From Methanoregula sp. (GTDB lineage Archaea > Halobacteriota > Methanomicrobia > Methanomicrobiales > Methanospirillaceae), in contig JALOBP010000031.1 of assembly GCA_023228295.1 (NCBI GenBank), forward strand, positions 1-9,698: a DNA stretch of 9,698 nt. Reading direction: 5' to 3'. The position numbers and the translations under genes were made by a program. Below, piece after piece: positions 1 through 6,973 of this stretch. Under the pieces are notes generated by a model, which worked only from the letters and a program-made list of their open reading frames with translations, was not told the origin of the DNA and searched no databases. The stretch's first letter is position 1. Each line of letters opens with the position of its first letter.

Positions 1-840
1 ACATCGGCACTCACCTCGCCCCGCAGCGAGACCGATCGCATTGAGATCCTCTCGGGCGTCTTTGTGGGGAAGACCACCGGCATGCCGATAGCGATGATCG
101 TCCGGAACGAGAACGTGAAGTCCGGGGATTACGACACGCTCCGCGAGGTGTTCCGGCCCGGCCATGCGGATTTCACATACCAGGAAAAGTTTGGCATCCG
201 CGACTACCGTGGCGGGGGACGGAGTTCGGGGCGCGAAACCATCGGCCGTGTTGCGGCAGGCGCCCTTGCGCTGAAATTCCTTGCCGGGAAGGGAATCGGG
301 ATCGCGGGCAGGATCGTCTCCGTCCATGGGATATCGGACCCCGCCGGGATCGAACGCGAAATCCTTGCGGCAAAGGAAGCCGGCGATTCTGTCGGCGGCA
401 TCGTGGAGATAATCGCAACCGGCTGCCCCGCGGGGCTTGGCGACCCGGTCTTTGGCAAGCTCGATTCCGCAATTGCCGGCGCTATGATGGGGATCGGTGC
501 GGTGAAGGGAGTCGAGATCGGCGACGGGTTTGCCGTTGCGGGTAAATACGGCAGTGAGAACAACGATGCCATGACAAAGGACGGGTTTGCATCCAACCAT
601 GCCGGCGGAATCCTTGGCGGGATCTCGTCAGGGCAGGACATTATCGTCCGCATCGCGGTGAAGCCGACACCATCCATTGCAAAAACGCAGAAGACCCGAA
701 ACATTCACGGCAATGTTGTCGATATCTCGGTTGGCGGCAGGCACGACCCCTGCATTGCGCCCCGCATCGTCCCGGTCGCCGAGGCGATGCTTGCGGTGGT
801 GCTCATGGATGCAGTGCTGGAGCAGGGGAAGTACCGCTGA
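1..840 (+). CDS. aroC: Chorismate synthase, 5' end cut by window edge
   Basis: Catalyses the last shared step of aromatic amino acid synthesis, 5-enolpyruvylshikimate-3-phosphate to chorismate, using reduced FMN, in the cytoplasm. The frame is open from base 1, so the internal ATG at 64 is not the start. The opening residues (SPRSETDRIEILSGVF) already match the family, and the first part of the protein lies outside the window. Seen in order: GKTTGMPI, the signature GGGRSSGRETIGRVAAGALA (FMN/substrate site; encoded about 208-270), SNHAGGILGGISSGQDI (about 595-645), and VGGRHDPCIAPRIVPVAEAM (about 730-790), which carries the conserved RHD and the C-terminal arginine. The C-terminus is complete (stop 838-840). 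Base composition is GC-rich like the core genes. No frameshift is seen. Identification is secure. Confidence 0.98.
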   Translation, partial: TSALTSPRSETDRIEILSGVFVGKTTGMPIAMIVRNENVKSGDYDTLREVFRPGHADFTYQEKFGIRDYRGGGRSSGRETIGRVAAGALALKFLAGKGIGIAGRIVSVHGISDPAGIEREILAAKEAGDSVGGIVEIIATGCPAGLGDPVFGKLDSAIAGAMMGIGAVKGVEIGDGFAVAGKYGSENNDAMTKDGFASNHAGGILGGISSGQDIIVRIAVKPTPSIAKTQKTRNIHGNVVDISVGGRHDPCIAPRIVPVAEAMLAVVLMDAVLEQGKYR

Positions 841-846
841 TTTTTT
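841..846 (+). terminator. T6 tract after aroC
   Basis: Six Ts follow the aroC stop directly. Archaeal RNA polymerase terminates at U-rich stretches without needing a hairpin, and no gene follows on this strand for 1.5 kb, so this is a plausible terminator. The call rests on position and composition only. Confidence 0.4.
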
Positions 847-1017
847 GGTTCTGCAGAAAAATACCATTTTCAGGATATGCTGTCCCCACTCTTGCGCCAC
901 CAATCCATTGTAGGAAAAGAAGGGCACGCGTGGGGGTAACAAATGAGATTTTGCGAATATCTGTCGTTTTTCTTTGACCGGTAATACATCGTCATCGCAA
1001 TTGGGGATGCCACAGCG

Positions 1018-1172
1018 GCGGGGGCATGCTTGCATGCCCCCAAGATCGTCAAATTTTTCCAATGATTTCCCCTTAATATCGGAAATTCTTAAGGATGATA
1101 CGATGGGGGTTGAGACCCCCATACCCCCATGGGGATTACAGCCGCCGCCCCGTAGGGCGCCCAGCGGCGGCC
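1018..1172. repeat. Cluster of GC-rich palindromes in a gene-free spacer
   Basis: The spacer 841-1344 has no convincing gene; its open frames overlap aroC or have low-complexity, non-protein-like sequence. It holds four inverted repeats. At 1020-1041 a perfect 10-bp stem reads GGGGGCATGC / GCATGCCCCC around TT. At 1103-1122 an 8-bp stem reads ATGGGGGT / ACCCCCAT around TGAG. At 1125-1134 is the palindrome CCCCATGGGG. At 1141-1171 GCCGCCGC pairs with GCGGCGGC around a 15-base loop that contains its own small GCCC/GGGC stem. Several stems in 150 bases suggest a dispersed genomic repeat or a structured RNA end; no other copy lies in this window. The T-rich minus-strand stretch opposite 1254-1264 could terminate the sulfurtransferase gene. 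Confidence 0.5.
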
Positions 1173-1344
1173 TCAATTTGGGTTCAGGAATTGATCCGGT
1201 AATCCAACCGACCTTGCATATGAGAAGCCTGTATGTCGGGAAACCATCCCACAGGAAAAAGAAATCCCATTTTCATATTTCCGGTGTGAACACGACTGGT
1301 TCATACACTTTTCTACTGCACATCTTTTCTCATTTGAGAACACG

Positions 1345-2223
1345 TCACCGGGCACTCATCCCGGTCACCACCGGTGCATCCGGCCGGCTGATCCATTCCG
1401 TGAACCCGCCCTCAAACATCACAACTTCGGGATAGCCCAGGAACCATTTGAGGATAAGGAAGGCGATGACGGCGGTCCGGCCGGTACCGCACGAGCAGAT
1501 GACGGTCTTATCCGGGGCTGCCCCGCGTGAGGAAAAGACCTCGCGGAGGTCCGGTTCTGGGAGTATCAGTGCCGGGTTTTCAGGATCGATAAGGTTTGCA
1601 AACGGCAGGCTGACAGCACCAGGGATGTGCCCGGGCTTCATCCACGGGCCCTGCCCCTCATACCATTGCAGGGGCCGGGTATCTAGGAGCACGGTACCCG
1701 GGTTATCCTTCAGGCGCACACACTCGCCCAGGCCAATCATGTATTCCGTGCGCACATCGGCACGGAACGCGGAGAGCCGGGCCATCCCGTATTTCTGTTC
1801 CAGCGGACGCTTCTCCGCTATCCACCGGTTCAGGCCCCCGTCGAGAAGGAACACCTGGCGGCACCCGAAGCGCACAAGAGAATAGGCAACCAGGTACTGC
1901 TCCAGCCCGGTACCGCCACCGGGTTTCCCGGACTGGGACGCAGAACCGGAATACACAACAACCGGAATATCTGAATCAACCCCGAGTGTTGAGATGAGAA
2001 CTTCAGCGGCTTCCGGGCCGATCCACCGGACCGGGTTCGTTCCGATATGGCTGCGGAGGTGGGCATCATGGAGCCAGAGGGCACCGGGAATGTGGCCGGA
2101 GAAATATGCATGGCTGTCCGGCCGGACATCGAGCACGATTATGCCGGGATCATTGAGATGATCCATGAGCCATTCGGGTGATACCCAGCTGACTGCCCGG
2201 GCATCACCCGGATCCGTTTGCAT
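1345..2223 (-). CDS. Two-domain rhodanese-type sulfurtransferase
   Basis: Likely transfers sulfane sulfur from thiosulfate or 3-mercaptopyruvate to an acceptor thiol, in the cytoplasm (no signal peptide). It has two rhodanese domains. The N-terminal one (about residues 10-135, DVRP and GHIPGA motifs) has no cysteine in its loop and is structural. The C-terminal one (about 165-280, LLDTRP, GHIPGA) carries the active loop CGTGRT at 245-250, with Cys245 as predicted nucleophile. The loop resembles the CG(S/T)GVT of mercaptopyruvate sulfurtransferases more than the CRKGVT of thiosulfate sulfurtransferases, but has Arg for Val. Length (292 aa) is normal for tandem rhodaneses. Start: in-frame GTG 2235 and ATG 2232 lie inside an AGGGTGAT Shine-Dalgarno-like sequence, which is well placed for the ATG at 2223, chosen here. 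Transcribed divergently from the PrsW-like gene. Confidence 0.9.
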   Translation of the reverse strand: MQTDPGDARAVSWVSPEWLMDHLNDPGIIVLDVRPDSHAYFSGHIPGALWLHDAHLRSHIGTNPVRWIGPEAAEVLISTLGVDSDIPVVVYSGSASQSGKPGGGTGLEQYLVAYSLVRFGCRQVFLLDGGLNRWIAEKRPLEQKYGMARLSAFRADVRTEYMIGLGECVRLKDNPGTVLLDTRPLQWYEGQGPWMKPGHIPGAVSLPFANLIDPENPALILPEPDLREVFSSRGAAPDKTVICSCGTGRTAVIAFLILKWFLGYPEVVMFEGGFTEWISRPDAPVVTGMSAR

Positions 2224-2302
2224 ATTATCCATCACCCTGCCGCGGTCCGGATCGTTTTTGCGGACCAGCTCACTAACGTAAGCCTCTTCCTTTCTTCAGC
2301 TT

Positions 2303-2312
2303 GTTATATTTT
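2303..2312 (-). promoter_or_regulatory. Candidate TATA box of the sulfurtransferase gene
   Basis: The minus strand reads AAAATATAAC here, in a 200-base divergent intergenic region. Initiation about 25 bases downstream would leave a 5' leader of about 50-60 bases before the ATG at 2223, enough to hold its Shine-Dalgarno site. On the plus strand, the TTTTTTTAAAA around 2345-2355 may serve the divergent PrsW-like gene, but this is weaker. Confidence 0.4.
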
Positions 2313-2433
2313 GTGCCGGAGACGGGCCAACTCCCGGTCACTCATTTTTTTAAAACAGTCGGGTTCCCTGCAATTTTCATGACCAGATATTTTCGCAAAC
2401 CCTAATCCAGACAGAGGAGAAAAGTACCGGCAG

Positions 2434-3255
2434 ATGCTTGATCTGCTTGCTCTTGCCATTGCCCCTTCAATTTTTATTTTCCTGTATATCTACAGCAGGG
2501 ACAAGTACGCCCCCGAACCCCTGCACCTCGTACTCTGGATCTTCTTCCTTGGGGCCCTCTCGACTATCCCGATTGCGCTCATCGAGATGCCGTTTCCTGA
2601 CGATGTCATCACCTCGTCCGTTATCGCCCCGGTGGTGGAGGAGGCAGGAAAATTCCTCGTGGTCTTCCTCTTCGTGTACCGCCATGCCGAATTCGATGAG
2701 CCGGTGGATGGCATCATCTATGCCATGGCAGCCGGTCTCGGGTTTGCCACAATAGAGAATATCTTCTACGTCCTCGAAGGCGGCCTGGCTGTCGGCATCA
2801 TGCGGGCGCTCCTGTCGGTCCCCGGCCATGTCATCTTCTCCTGCATATGGGGAGCAGCACTCGGCATTGCGAAGTTCCGGCCAAAAGGGCAGCAGGCCGG
2901 AATCATCCTGGCCGGCATCTTTGGCGCCATGCTCCTGCACGGCATATTCAATTTCAGTGTTGATGGTTTCGGCGGGGCAGGCCTCCTTGTCGTCATCGTC
3001 ATCGTCCCAGCCGGGATCTGGTGGACGCTTTGGAACATCGAGAGCGCCCACGCGAACCCGGCATCGGCCCGTTCGGCACAGGAATGGATGGCATCAGGCA
3101 CGGCTCACAGCATTGTCCCGCAGCAGTCCCCGGTGGTTTTTGCCAACGGCACGTTCCGGGAGCAGGGAGTACGGCCGCTCCAGTTCTGCACGGAATGCGG
3201 CGCACCGCTCCGCAACGGCATGCAGTTCTGTGAGAACTGCGAGAAGAGGGGATGA
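2434..3255 (+). CDS. PrsW-family intramembrane metalloprotease with C-terminal zinc ribbon
   Basis: Predicted multi-pass membrane protease of the PrsW family (CPBP-like superfamily); the Bacillus founding member cleaves an anti-sigma factor. Family motifs are all present: EExxK (E69, E70, K73) in a membrane segment, ENIFY (E108, N109, Y112), H132 in HVIFSCIWGAALG, and LLHGIFNF (H169, N173). About seven hydrophobic segments run from residue 5 to about 200, beginning with the typical start followed by YSRDKYAPEP. After a polar linker (about 203-248) comes a small zinc ribbon, CTEC (252, 255) and CENC (266, 269), at the very end, probably cytoplasmic and for protein contact. The Shine-Dalgarno GAGGAG at 2414-2419 is rather far (14 bases) from this ATG, but no other in-frame start exists nearby. 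Convergent with the ATPase gene. The substrate is unknown and no anti-sigma factor is expected in an archaeon. Confidence 0.9.
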   Translation: MLDLLALAIAPSIFIFLYIYSRDKYAPEPLHLVLWIFFLGALSTIPIALIEMPFPDDVITSSVIAPVVEEAGKFLVVFLFVYRHAEFDEPVDGIIYAMAAGLGFATIENIFYVLEGGLAVGIMRALLSVPGHVIFSCIWGAALGIAKFRPKGQQAGIILAGIFGAMLLHGIFNFSVDGFGGAGLLVVIVIVPAGIWWTLWNIESAHANPASARSAQEWMASGTAHSIVPQQSPVVFANGTFREQGVRPLQFCTECGAPLRNGMQFCENCEKRG

Positions 3256-3322
3256 GGGGGACCATCGTTTTGCGGGGCCATAGCTTGTTCGGGGTCCTGC
3301 TGCTTACACAGAACTCACGGCC

Positions 3323-4585
3323 TTATCCGACACCCGGGCTCTCCAGCCATTTCCAGAGCGGCACGTACCGGACCGTTCCGGTCATCCCGAACCACTCGCT
3401 TGCTTCAGTTTTCTCTTCCCGCTCCGACAGGATGAGAAGGTTGTCGCACCCGAGTTCGCGCGATGCCTTGAGGAGCGCCCGGACCTCGCGTGACCGCGTC
3501 TTCTCGTCCTGCAGGTCAGCGTATACCTGGATAAGCGCCGTTATCCGGCTGCCCTGCTTCACCACGAAATCCACCTCCTCCTGTTGTGCATTTTTCCAGT
3601 AGTACACCGAAGCACTGCCCGCCAGCTGCTGCTTCCAGAGCGCGATAGCGACAAGGTTCTCGTACAGCTTCCCCCGGTTCTCTGATACACGGAACGCTTT
3701 GGCTTCGACAAACCCGGTGTCGGTGCAGTAGATCTTCTTGTTTGCCGCAACCTGCTCCCGGACTTTAAACGAGAAACGCGGAATGGAGAAGAAGAGGAAT
3801 GCCTCTTCAAGGTACCCGAGATATTTCTGCACGGTCACCGGGCTTTTGCTCCCGGTTATGCGGGCAAGGGAACCGAACGAGTACTCGGATGCTATGTTGG
3901 AGAGCAGGTAAAGGCAGAGGTTTTCTATCCCCTGAATGGAACGGATGCGGAACCGCTTCACGATGTCCTTGTAAACGACAGAGTCAAAGAGCGTTGCAAG
4001 GTAATCCCGGCCCGGGAATTTTTTCACAAGCGGTTCGGGATATCCCCCGCTCTTTGCGTACTCGAGTACGGCCGCGGCTTTCTCCTGCGAGGTGAGCTCG
4101 TGCGGGAAGAGTCTGAGGTACTCGGCAAACGAGAACGGCAGGATGGGTGTCTGGAAGTGCCGGCCCGTGAGGTGCGTGGCAAGCTCGGTGCTGAGGAGGT
4201 GCGAGTTGCTTCCGGTGATCGTGAGGCTGTATCCCTGGCGGGCGAGGCGGTTTATGAAAAGTTCCCACTTCGGGAGGTTCTGGACCTCGTCAAGGAGGAG
4301 TGCTTCCGGTTTTCCATACACCGAATCGACCGCCGCGATGATCTCGTCGTAATCGGCAAGCCCGCAGAGGCGCTCGTCGTCGAAGTTGACGTACCCGAAG
4401 TTGCGGCTGCCGTCGAGGTGGTGGATGGCAGAGAAGGACTTCCCCGCCCGGCGCGGGCCGACGATGACACGGATGAGCGTCGTGTCCGACGGCCCTGCCA
4501 TCGGGGTCTCCCGCTCGACATAGGTCTCGGAGAGCATCCGCCGGAGGTCCCGCTGCTGGACGAGGATGATGTCGCGGACAGTCAT
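3323..4585 (-). CDS. AAA ATPase with DUF4143 C-terminal domain
   Basis: Member of the large archaeal/bacterial group of stand-alone P-loop ATPases with a C-terminal DUF4143 domain. Function is not established; members are often linked to mobile or defence regions. Seen: Walker A GPRRAGKS at 43-50, Walker B LLLDEVQN (D99, E100), TGSN sensor (124-127), and the family stretch GRHFQTPILPFSFAEYL. A winged-helix-like middle (SLARITGSKSPVTVQKYLGYLEEA, about 239-262) follows. The C-terminal nuclease-like fold has E309, the EEVDFVV strand (D339) and an IQVY strand (Q353, Y355) where a catalytic lysine would be expected in PD-(D/E)XK enzymes. Start: a GTG at 4594 overlaps the AGGTG Shine-Dalgarno (about 4592-4596), which sits 6 bases from the ATG at 4585, so 4585 is preferred (420 aa). 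GC-rich, native composition, last core-like gene before the AT-rich region. Confidence 0.9.
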   Translation of the reverse strand: MTVRDIILVQQRDLRRMLSETYVERETPMAGPSDTTLIRVIVGPRRAGKSFSAIHHLDGSRNFGYVNFDDERLCGLADYDEIIAAVDSVYGKPEALLLDEVQNLPKWELFINRLARQGYSLTITGSNSHLLSTELATHLTGRHFQTPILPFSFAEYLRLFPHELTSQEKAAAVLEYAKSGGYPEPLVKKFPGRDYLATLFDSVVYKDIVKRFRIRSIQGIENLCLYLLSNIASEYSFGSLARITGSKSPVTVQKYLGYLEEAFLFFSIPRFSFKVREQVAANKKIYCTDTGFVEAKAFRVSENRGKLYENLVAIALWKQQLAGSASVYYWKNAQQEEVDFVVKQGSRITALIQVYADLQDEKTRSREVRALLKASRELGCDNLLILSEREEKTEASEWFGMTGTVRYVPLWKWLESPGVG

Positions 4586-4740
4586 AGTATGCACCTATTT
4601 TGCAGTATAGTGAATGAAAATAGATAAAATCATTCATTATGGGTGCGTAAATGTGCTGAAAAATGCGGGTTTTATTCGTACTAAGTGCGCCGTGAGAAAA
4701 TAGGAATACGGGGTCCCGGGCGGGGGATCAGGGCCGTGAC

Positions 4741-4801
4741 CGGTTTTTGTGATCTGGTGGATCCGGGCCGGAAAAGTGCCCTGTGAAAAAGAGGGTGTAT
4801 C
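4741..4801. repeat. Diverged repeat, copy A (pairs with 7949-8009)
   Basis: The core 4761-4801 matches 7969-8009 at 35 of 41 positions without gaps, starting ATCCGGGCCGGA and continuing AAGTGCC, GT, AAAAAG, GGG, GTATC. The 20 bases before it match at about 12 positions (TTTT..GTGAT). The purine-rich G tracts that follow (about 4818-4870 and 8046-8085) are similar in character. The surrounding 4637-4906 interval has no convincing gene; one minus-strand frame is proline-rich and looks like a by-product of the G tracts. Confidence 0.6.
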
Positions 4802-4906
4802 TGGGTTTGGTACTGAGATCTAGCTTGCGGAAGGGCTGGGGGAGGTGGGGGTGGGGTGCTGGAAGGAGGGGATTTCATAGAACGCAAATATCTTGACAGC
4901 TTAATC

Positions 4907-5398
4907 TTAATGAAAAAACACAAAAAGATTTGCTGAAATCTGAACTTGTTCATCAACTTGATTCTTTGAGGACATCAACAAAGCATAGGTTTTGGCAATA
5001 TTTGGTGAATCAAAAGCTGTAAGAATCTTTGAAGAATTTTCATTAATCGTTTTGGCAAGAATTTCAAGATCTGCAATAGAATCATTTTTCGTGGATGACG
5101 AGCTGATTCCTAAAAAATTAAAGACGTCAAATTCCGAAAAAACGATTGTTTTTTTTCTATTCAGGAGTTCTTCCCAGTCTTCAATACAAGGTGTCATTGG
5201 AGATGGTATAAGAATAAAATAAAGGTTCATTCCTGCGTTTTCCGGATAAAATAATATTGCTAATCTGCTCAACCCAAATAAACCACGACCAAAAACCAGA
5301 GTTTTTTCATTAATTATATCGTGAGTAATGCGGAGATCATCGTACAGTATCCCTGACAAAGGATCTATCGCATCCAGAATTTTTTCAATTCTTCCCAT
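4907..5398 (-). CDS. Unrecognised 163-aa protein, candidate immunity protein (second of pair)
   Basis: I do not recognise this family. It is a soluble-looking alpha/beta protein without signal peptide or clear membrane segment: strands around LVFGRGLFGLSRLAILFYP (34-52) and MNLYFILIPSP (57-67), EDWEELL, TIVFSEFDVFNFLGI (84-98), a serine-rich SSSSTKND turn, then helical ADLEILAKTINENSSKIL. The start is well supported: AAGGAG lies six bases before the ATG at 5398. It is the third gene of a minus-strand row (toxin fragment, 167-aa gene, this gene), 53 bases after the stop of the 167-aa gene. It is visibly AT-rich compared with the core genes, pointing to transfer. Its position, size and composition fit an immunity protein, or a second one, for the upstream toxin tip; this is inference from context only. 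Confidence 0.75.
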   Translation of the reverse strand: MGRIEKILDAIDPLSGILYDDLRITHDIINEKTLVFGRGLFGLSRLAILFYPENAGMNLYFILIPSPMTPCIEDWEELLNRKKTIVFSEFDVFNFLGISSSSTKNDSIADLEILAKTINENSSKILTAFDSPNIAKTYALLMSSKNQVDEQVQISANLFVFFH

Positions 5399-5451
5399 TA
5401 TTTCTCCTTTTCTCAGATTTTGGAATTTATTATTTCAAAGTTTTAAAAAAA

Positions 5452-5955
5452 TTAGTACTGTTGTTTAGAGATAATTTCGTACAAACGTATTGTCTCATCA
5501 ATCCTTTTAGGACTAAGTGCTTCTTTTATCTCAGGTAAATGTTTATTGATCGCAACACACAACCTGTTCAATTCTGGAATAAATTCTGTCTGGGCAAGGA
5601 ACGCCCCGATGATTTCCTGATGACTATTCATCATTTTTCTAAGTAGCGGATACTCCAATGTTTTCGAAGTATTACACCTTCCAAGGGAAACCTCGATTTT
5701 TTTTGCAGGAAAGAAGTACTTCGCGATAAAGATTTTTTTTGCAGGTTTTGTAATAAAATAACAATCAACAGTATCGGGAGCTTTCAACTTAAAATGAAAT
5801 TTAATATCCAGATCCCTCGATGATAAATGAATATGTACTCCCCCATGCCTGTTTCCGTACTCCAATTTACTGAACAGGAATTCTCCAGTATTTGTAAGAG
5901 GTTGAACCGCAACACGAGTGTGTTCAAGGAGACCGGGTTCTTCTGGTTCACTCAT
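5452..5955 (-). CDS. Unrecognised 167-aa protein, candidate immunity protein (first of pair)
   Basis: No family recognised. The protein begins with an acidic tail (SEPEEPGLLE), followed by a strand-rich half with alternating patterns (GGVHIHLSSRDLDIKFHFKL at 38-57; then DCYFITKPAKKIFIAKYFFP), and ends in helices (about 105-165). No signal peptide or membrane segment is seen. The ATG at 5955 lies 39 bases after the stop of the toxin fragment. The Shine-Dalgarno is weak (AAGAG about 11 bases upstream), so translation may depend on the upstream gene. Being the first gene after the toxin tip is where a cognate immunity gene normally sits in polymorphic-toxin loci. It is AT-rich like the toxin tip and unlike the pre-toxin DNA, as expected if tip and immunity gene moved together. 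Confidence 0.75.
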   Translation of the reverse strand: MSEPEEPGLLEHTRVAVQPLTNTGEFLFSKLEYGNRHGGVHIHLSSRDLDIKFHFKLKAPDTVDCYFITKPAKKIFIAKYFFPAKKIEVSLGRCNTSKTLEYPLLRKMMNSHQEIIGAFLAQTEFIPELNRLCVAINKHLPEIKEALSPKRIDETIRLYEIISKQQY

Positions 5956-5994
5956 ACTGTTGACTCTTAAAAATTGTTGATATTCTAAATCCAG

Positions 5995-6843
5995 TCATAC
6001 CTTAATCATCCGATAATATATTCCATCGACTTCTTTAGTGGCACTGATTCGATACCCATTACTCTCTAAATATTCAAGCTCTTTCATGAAGAAAGATTCT
6101 TGCTTAACGACTTCAGGAAGTTCATCCGGATGTATAGAAAGAATGATGTCATCGCCATTATCAATCATCATATCTAGATATTTGTAATTTATCGGTTCGG
6201 TCCATACTTCATCTGGAATATGTAAATAATTTGCTTTCAGATTATAGCCCACGTCTCTGAAACCGAGAGGGTGAGTAGAATCTGTCCATGAACTACCAAT
6301 AACTGTTTTTTTCACACTCGCCCGATAGATCCTTAAATTCCCGGGGATTCCATTAAAGTGCGTAATTCTTTCGGCATTGGCTGACTTAATCAGCCATTTC
6401 TCACCTACACTGATCTCAGCGTTTATTTCCGGGACTGATTTACCTGCATCTCGTAATTCATCGATGGCCAGATGTTGACGTCCCAGGAATCCCGTATCGT
6501 GGACTATCTCAAACACTTCATTGGGTGTATTTCCCGGGAGAACGCTGCAAAGATATCTTCCGGTATCAGAAATCTTTGACGGGTACTTCGTCGCCAGTTT
6601 CCGGAGCGTATTGCCGGTCTTCTCCGCATCGCCCACCGCCGGCAAAAACGCCGCAGCATTCAGCGCCGTCCCCACCCCGTCGCCCTGGTAGAGGGTCTCG
6701 ATGGTGTCCCGGACATCCCCGACAACCACATATCCGGACGCCATCCAGCCGCAGAAATAGGGGATGGAGGAGGCAACGTTATCGCCGACCACCCAGTTCA
6801 TCGAGCCGTCCCTGATGCCGGTCTCGCCGAACGTTCCGCCCAT
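5995..6843 (-). CDS. Headless polymorphic toxin: pre-toxin region plus novel C-terminal toxin tip
   Basis: 282 residues from the first ATG, but the frame is open back to 6909 and reads protein-like before it (TPVSLSLHTDNIHLKTYAK then MGGTF), ending at a TAA at 6910-6912. No Shine-Dalgarno precedes the ATG. This looks like the 3' end of a much longer toxin gene that has lost its secretion and repeat portion. Residues 1-85 are GC-rich and contain a hydrophobic stretch (NVASSIPYFCGWMASGYVVV, 22-41) and a pre-toxin-like segment (GDVRDTIETLYQGDGVGTAL, then NAAAFLPAVGDAEK). From about residue 88 (near base 6580) the DNA becomes AT-rich and the protein changes to an unrecognised tip of about 195 residues with SSWTDSTHPLGFRDVGY, DEVWTEPINYKYLD and FFMKELEYLESNGYRIS. 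Possible catalytic residues (Arg171, Arg174, Trp186, Glu216) are guesses; an ADP-ribosyltransferase-like or nuclease fold cannot be told apart by eye. Two candidate immunity genes follow. Confidence 0.75.
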   Translation of the reverse strand: MGGTFGETGIRDGSMNWVVGDNVASSIPYFCGWMASGYVVVGDVRDTIETLYQGDGVGTALNAAAFLPAVGDAEKTGNTLRKLATKYPSKISDTGRYLCSVLPGNTPNEVFEIVHDTGFLGRQHLAIDELRDAGKSVPEINAEISVGEKWLIKSANAERITHFNGIPGNLRIYRASVKKTVIGSSWTDSTHPLGFRDVGYNLKANYLHIPDEVWTEPINYKYLDMMIDNGDDIILSIHPDELPEVVKQESFFMKELEYLESNGYRISATKEVDGIYYRMIKV

Positions 6844-6944
6844 CTTTGCGTAGGTCTTCAGGTGGATGTTGTCGGTGTGGAGCGAGAGGGATACGGGCGT
6901 CCCGCGATTTTAAGGCACTGCGAAAATGCCGGGCAGGACTACCC

Positions 6945-6952
6945 TTTTTATC
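6945..6952 (+). promoter_or_regulatory. TATA box of mntA-hepT, probably leaderless
   Basis: TTTTTATC is centred about 26 bases before the ATG at 6974, the usual archaeal distance from TATA box to transcription start. No Shine-Dalgarno precedes that ATG, so the transcript probably starts at or next to the start codon. This argues against the upstream ATG at 6926, which lies before the TATA box. Confidence 0.55.
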
Positions 6953-6973
6953 TTTCGGGGTTTACCTATCATC

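Noticed and set aside
628..1176. Minus-strand open frame of 182 codons overlapping the end of aroC
   Set aside because: Half of it is the antisense of aroC and the rest runs through the palindrome cluster; the composition is not protein-like.
2467..3051. Minus-strand frame of 194 codons opposite the PrsW-like gene
   Set aside because: It is the acidic antisense image of hydrophobic membrane segments; the plus strand has all the protease motifs.
4100..4627. Plus-strand frame of 175 codons opposite the ATPase gene
   Set aside because: Antisense of the P-loop region; high GC keeps all frames open. The minus strand carries Walker A/B and the family motifs.
4612..4635. Inverted repeat GAATGA / TCATTC upstream of the ATPase gene as an operator
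   Set aside because: Six-base arms with a 12-base AT-rich spacer are expected by chance; kept only as a note.
4681..4956. Minus-strand proline-rich 91-codon frame
   Set aside because: Generated by the G-rich tracts at 4818-4870; no start signal and no domain.
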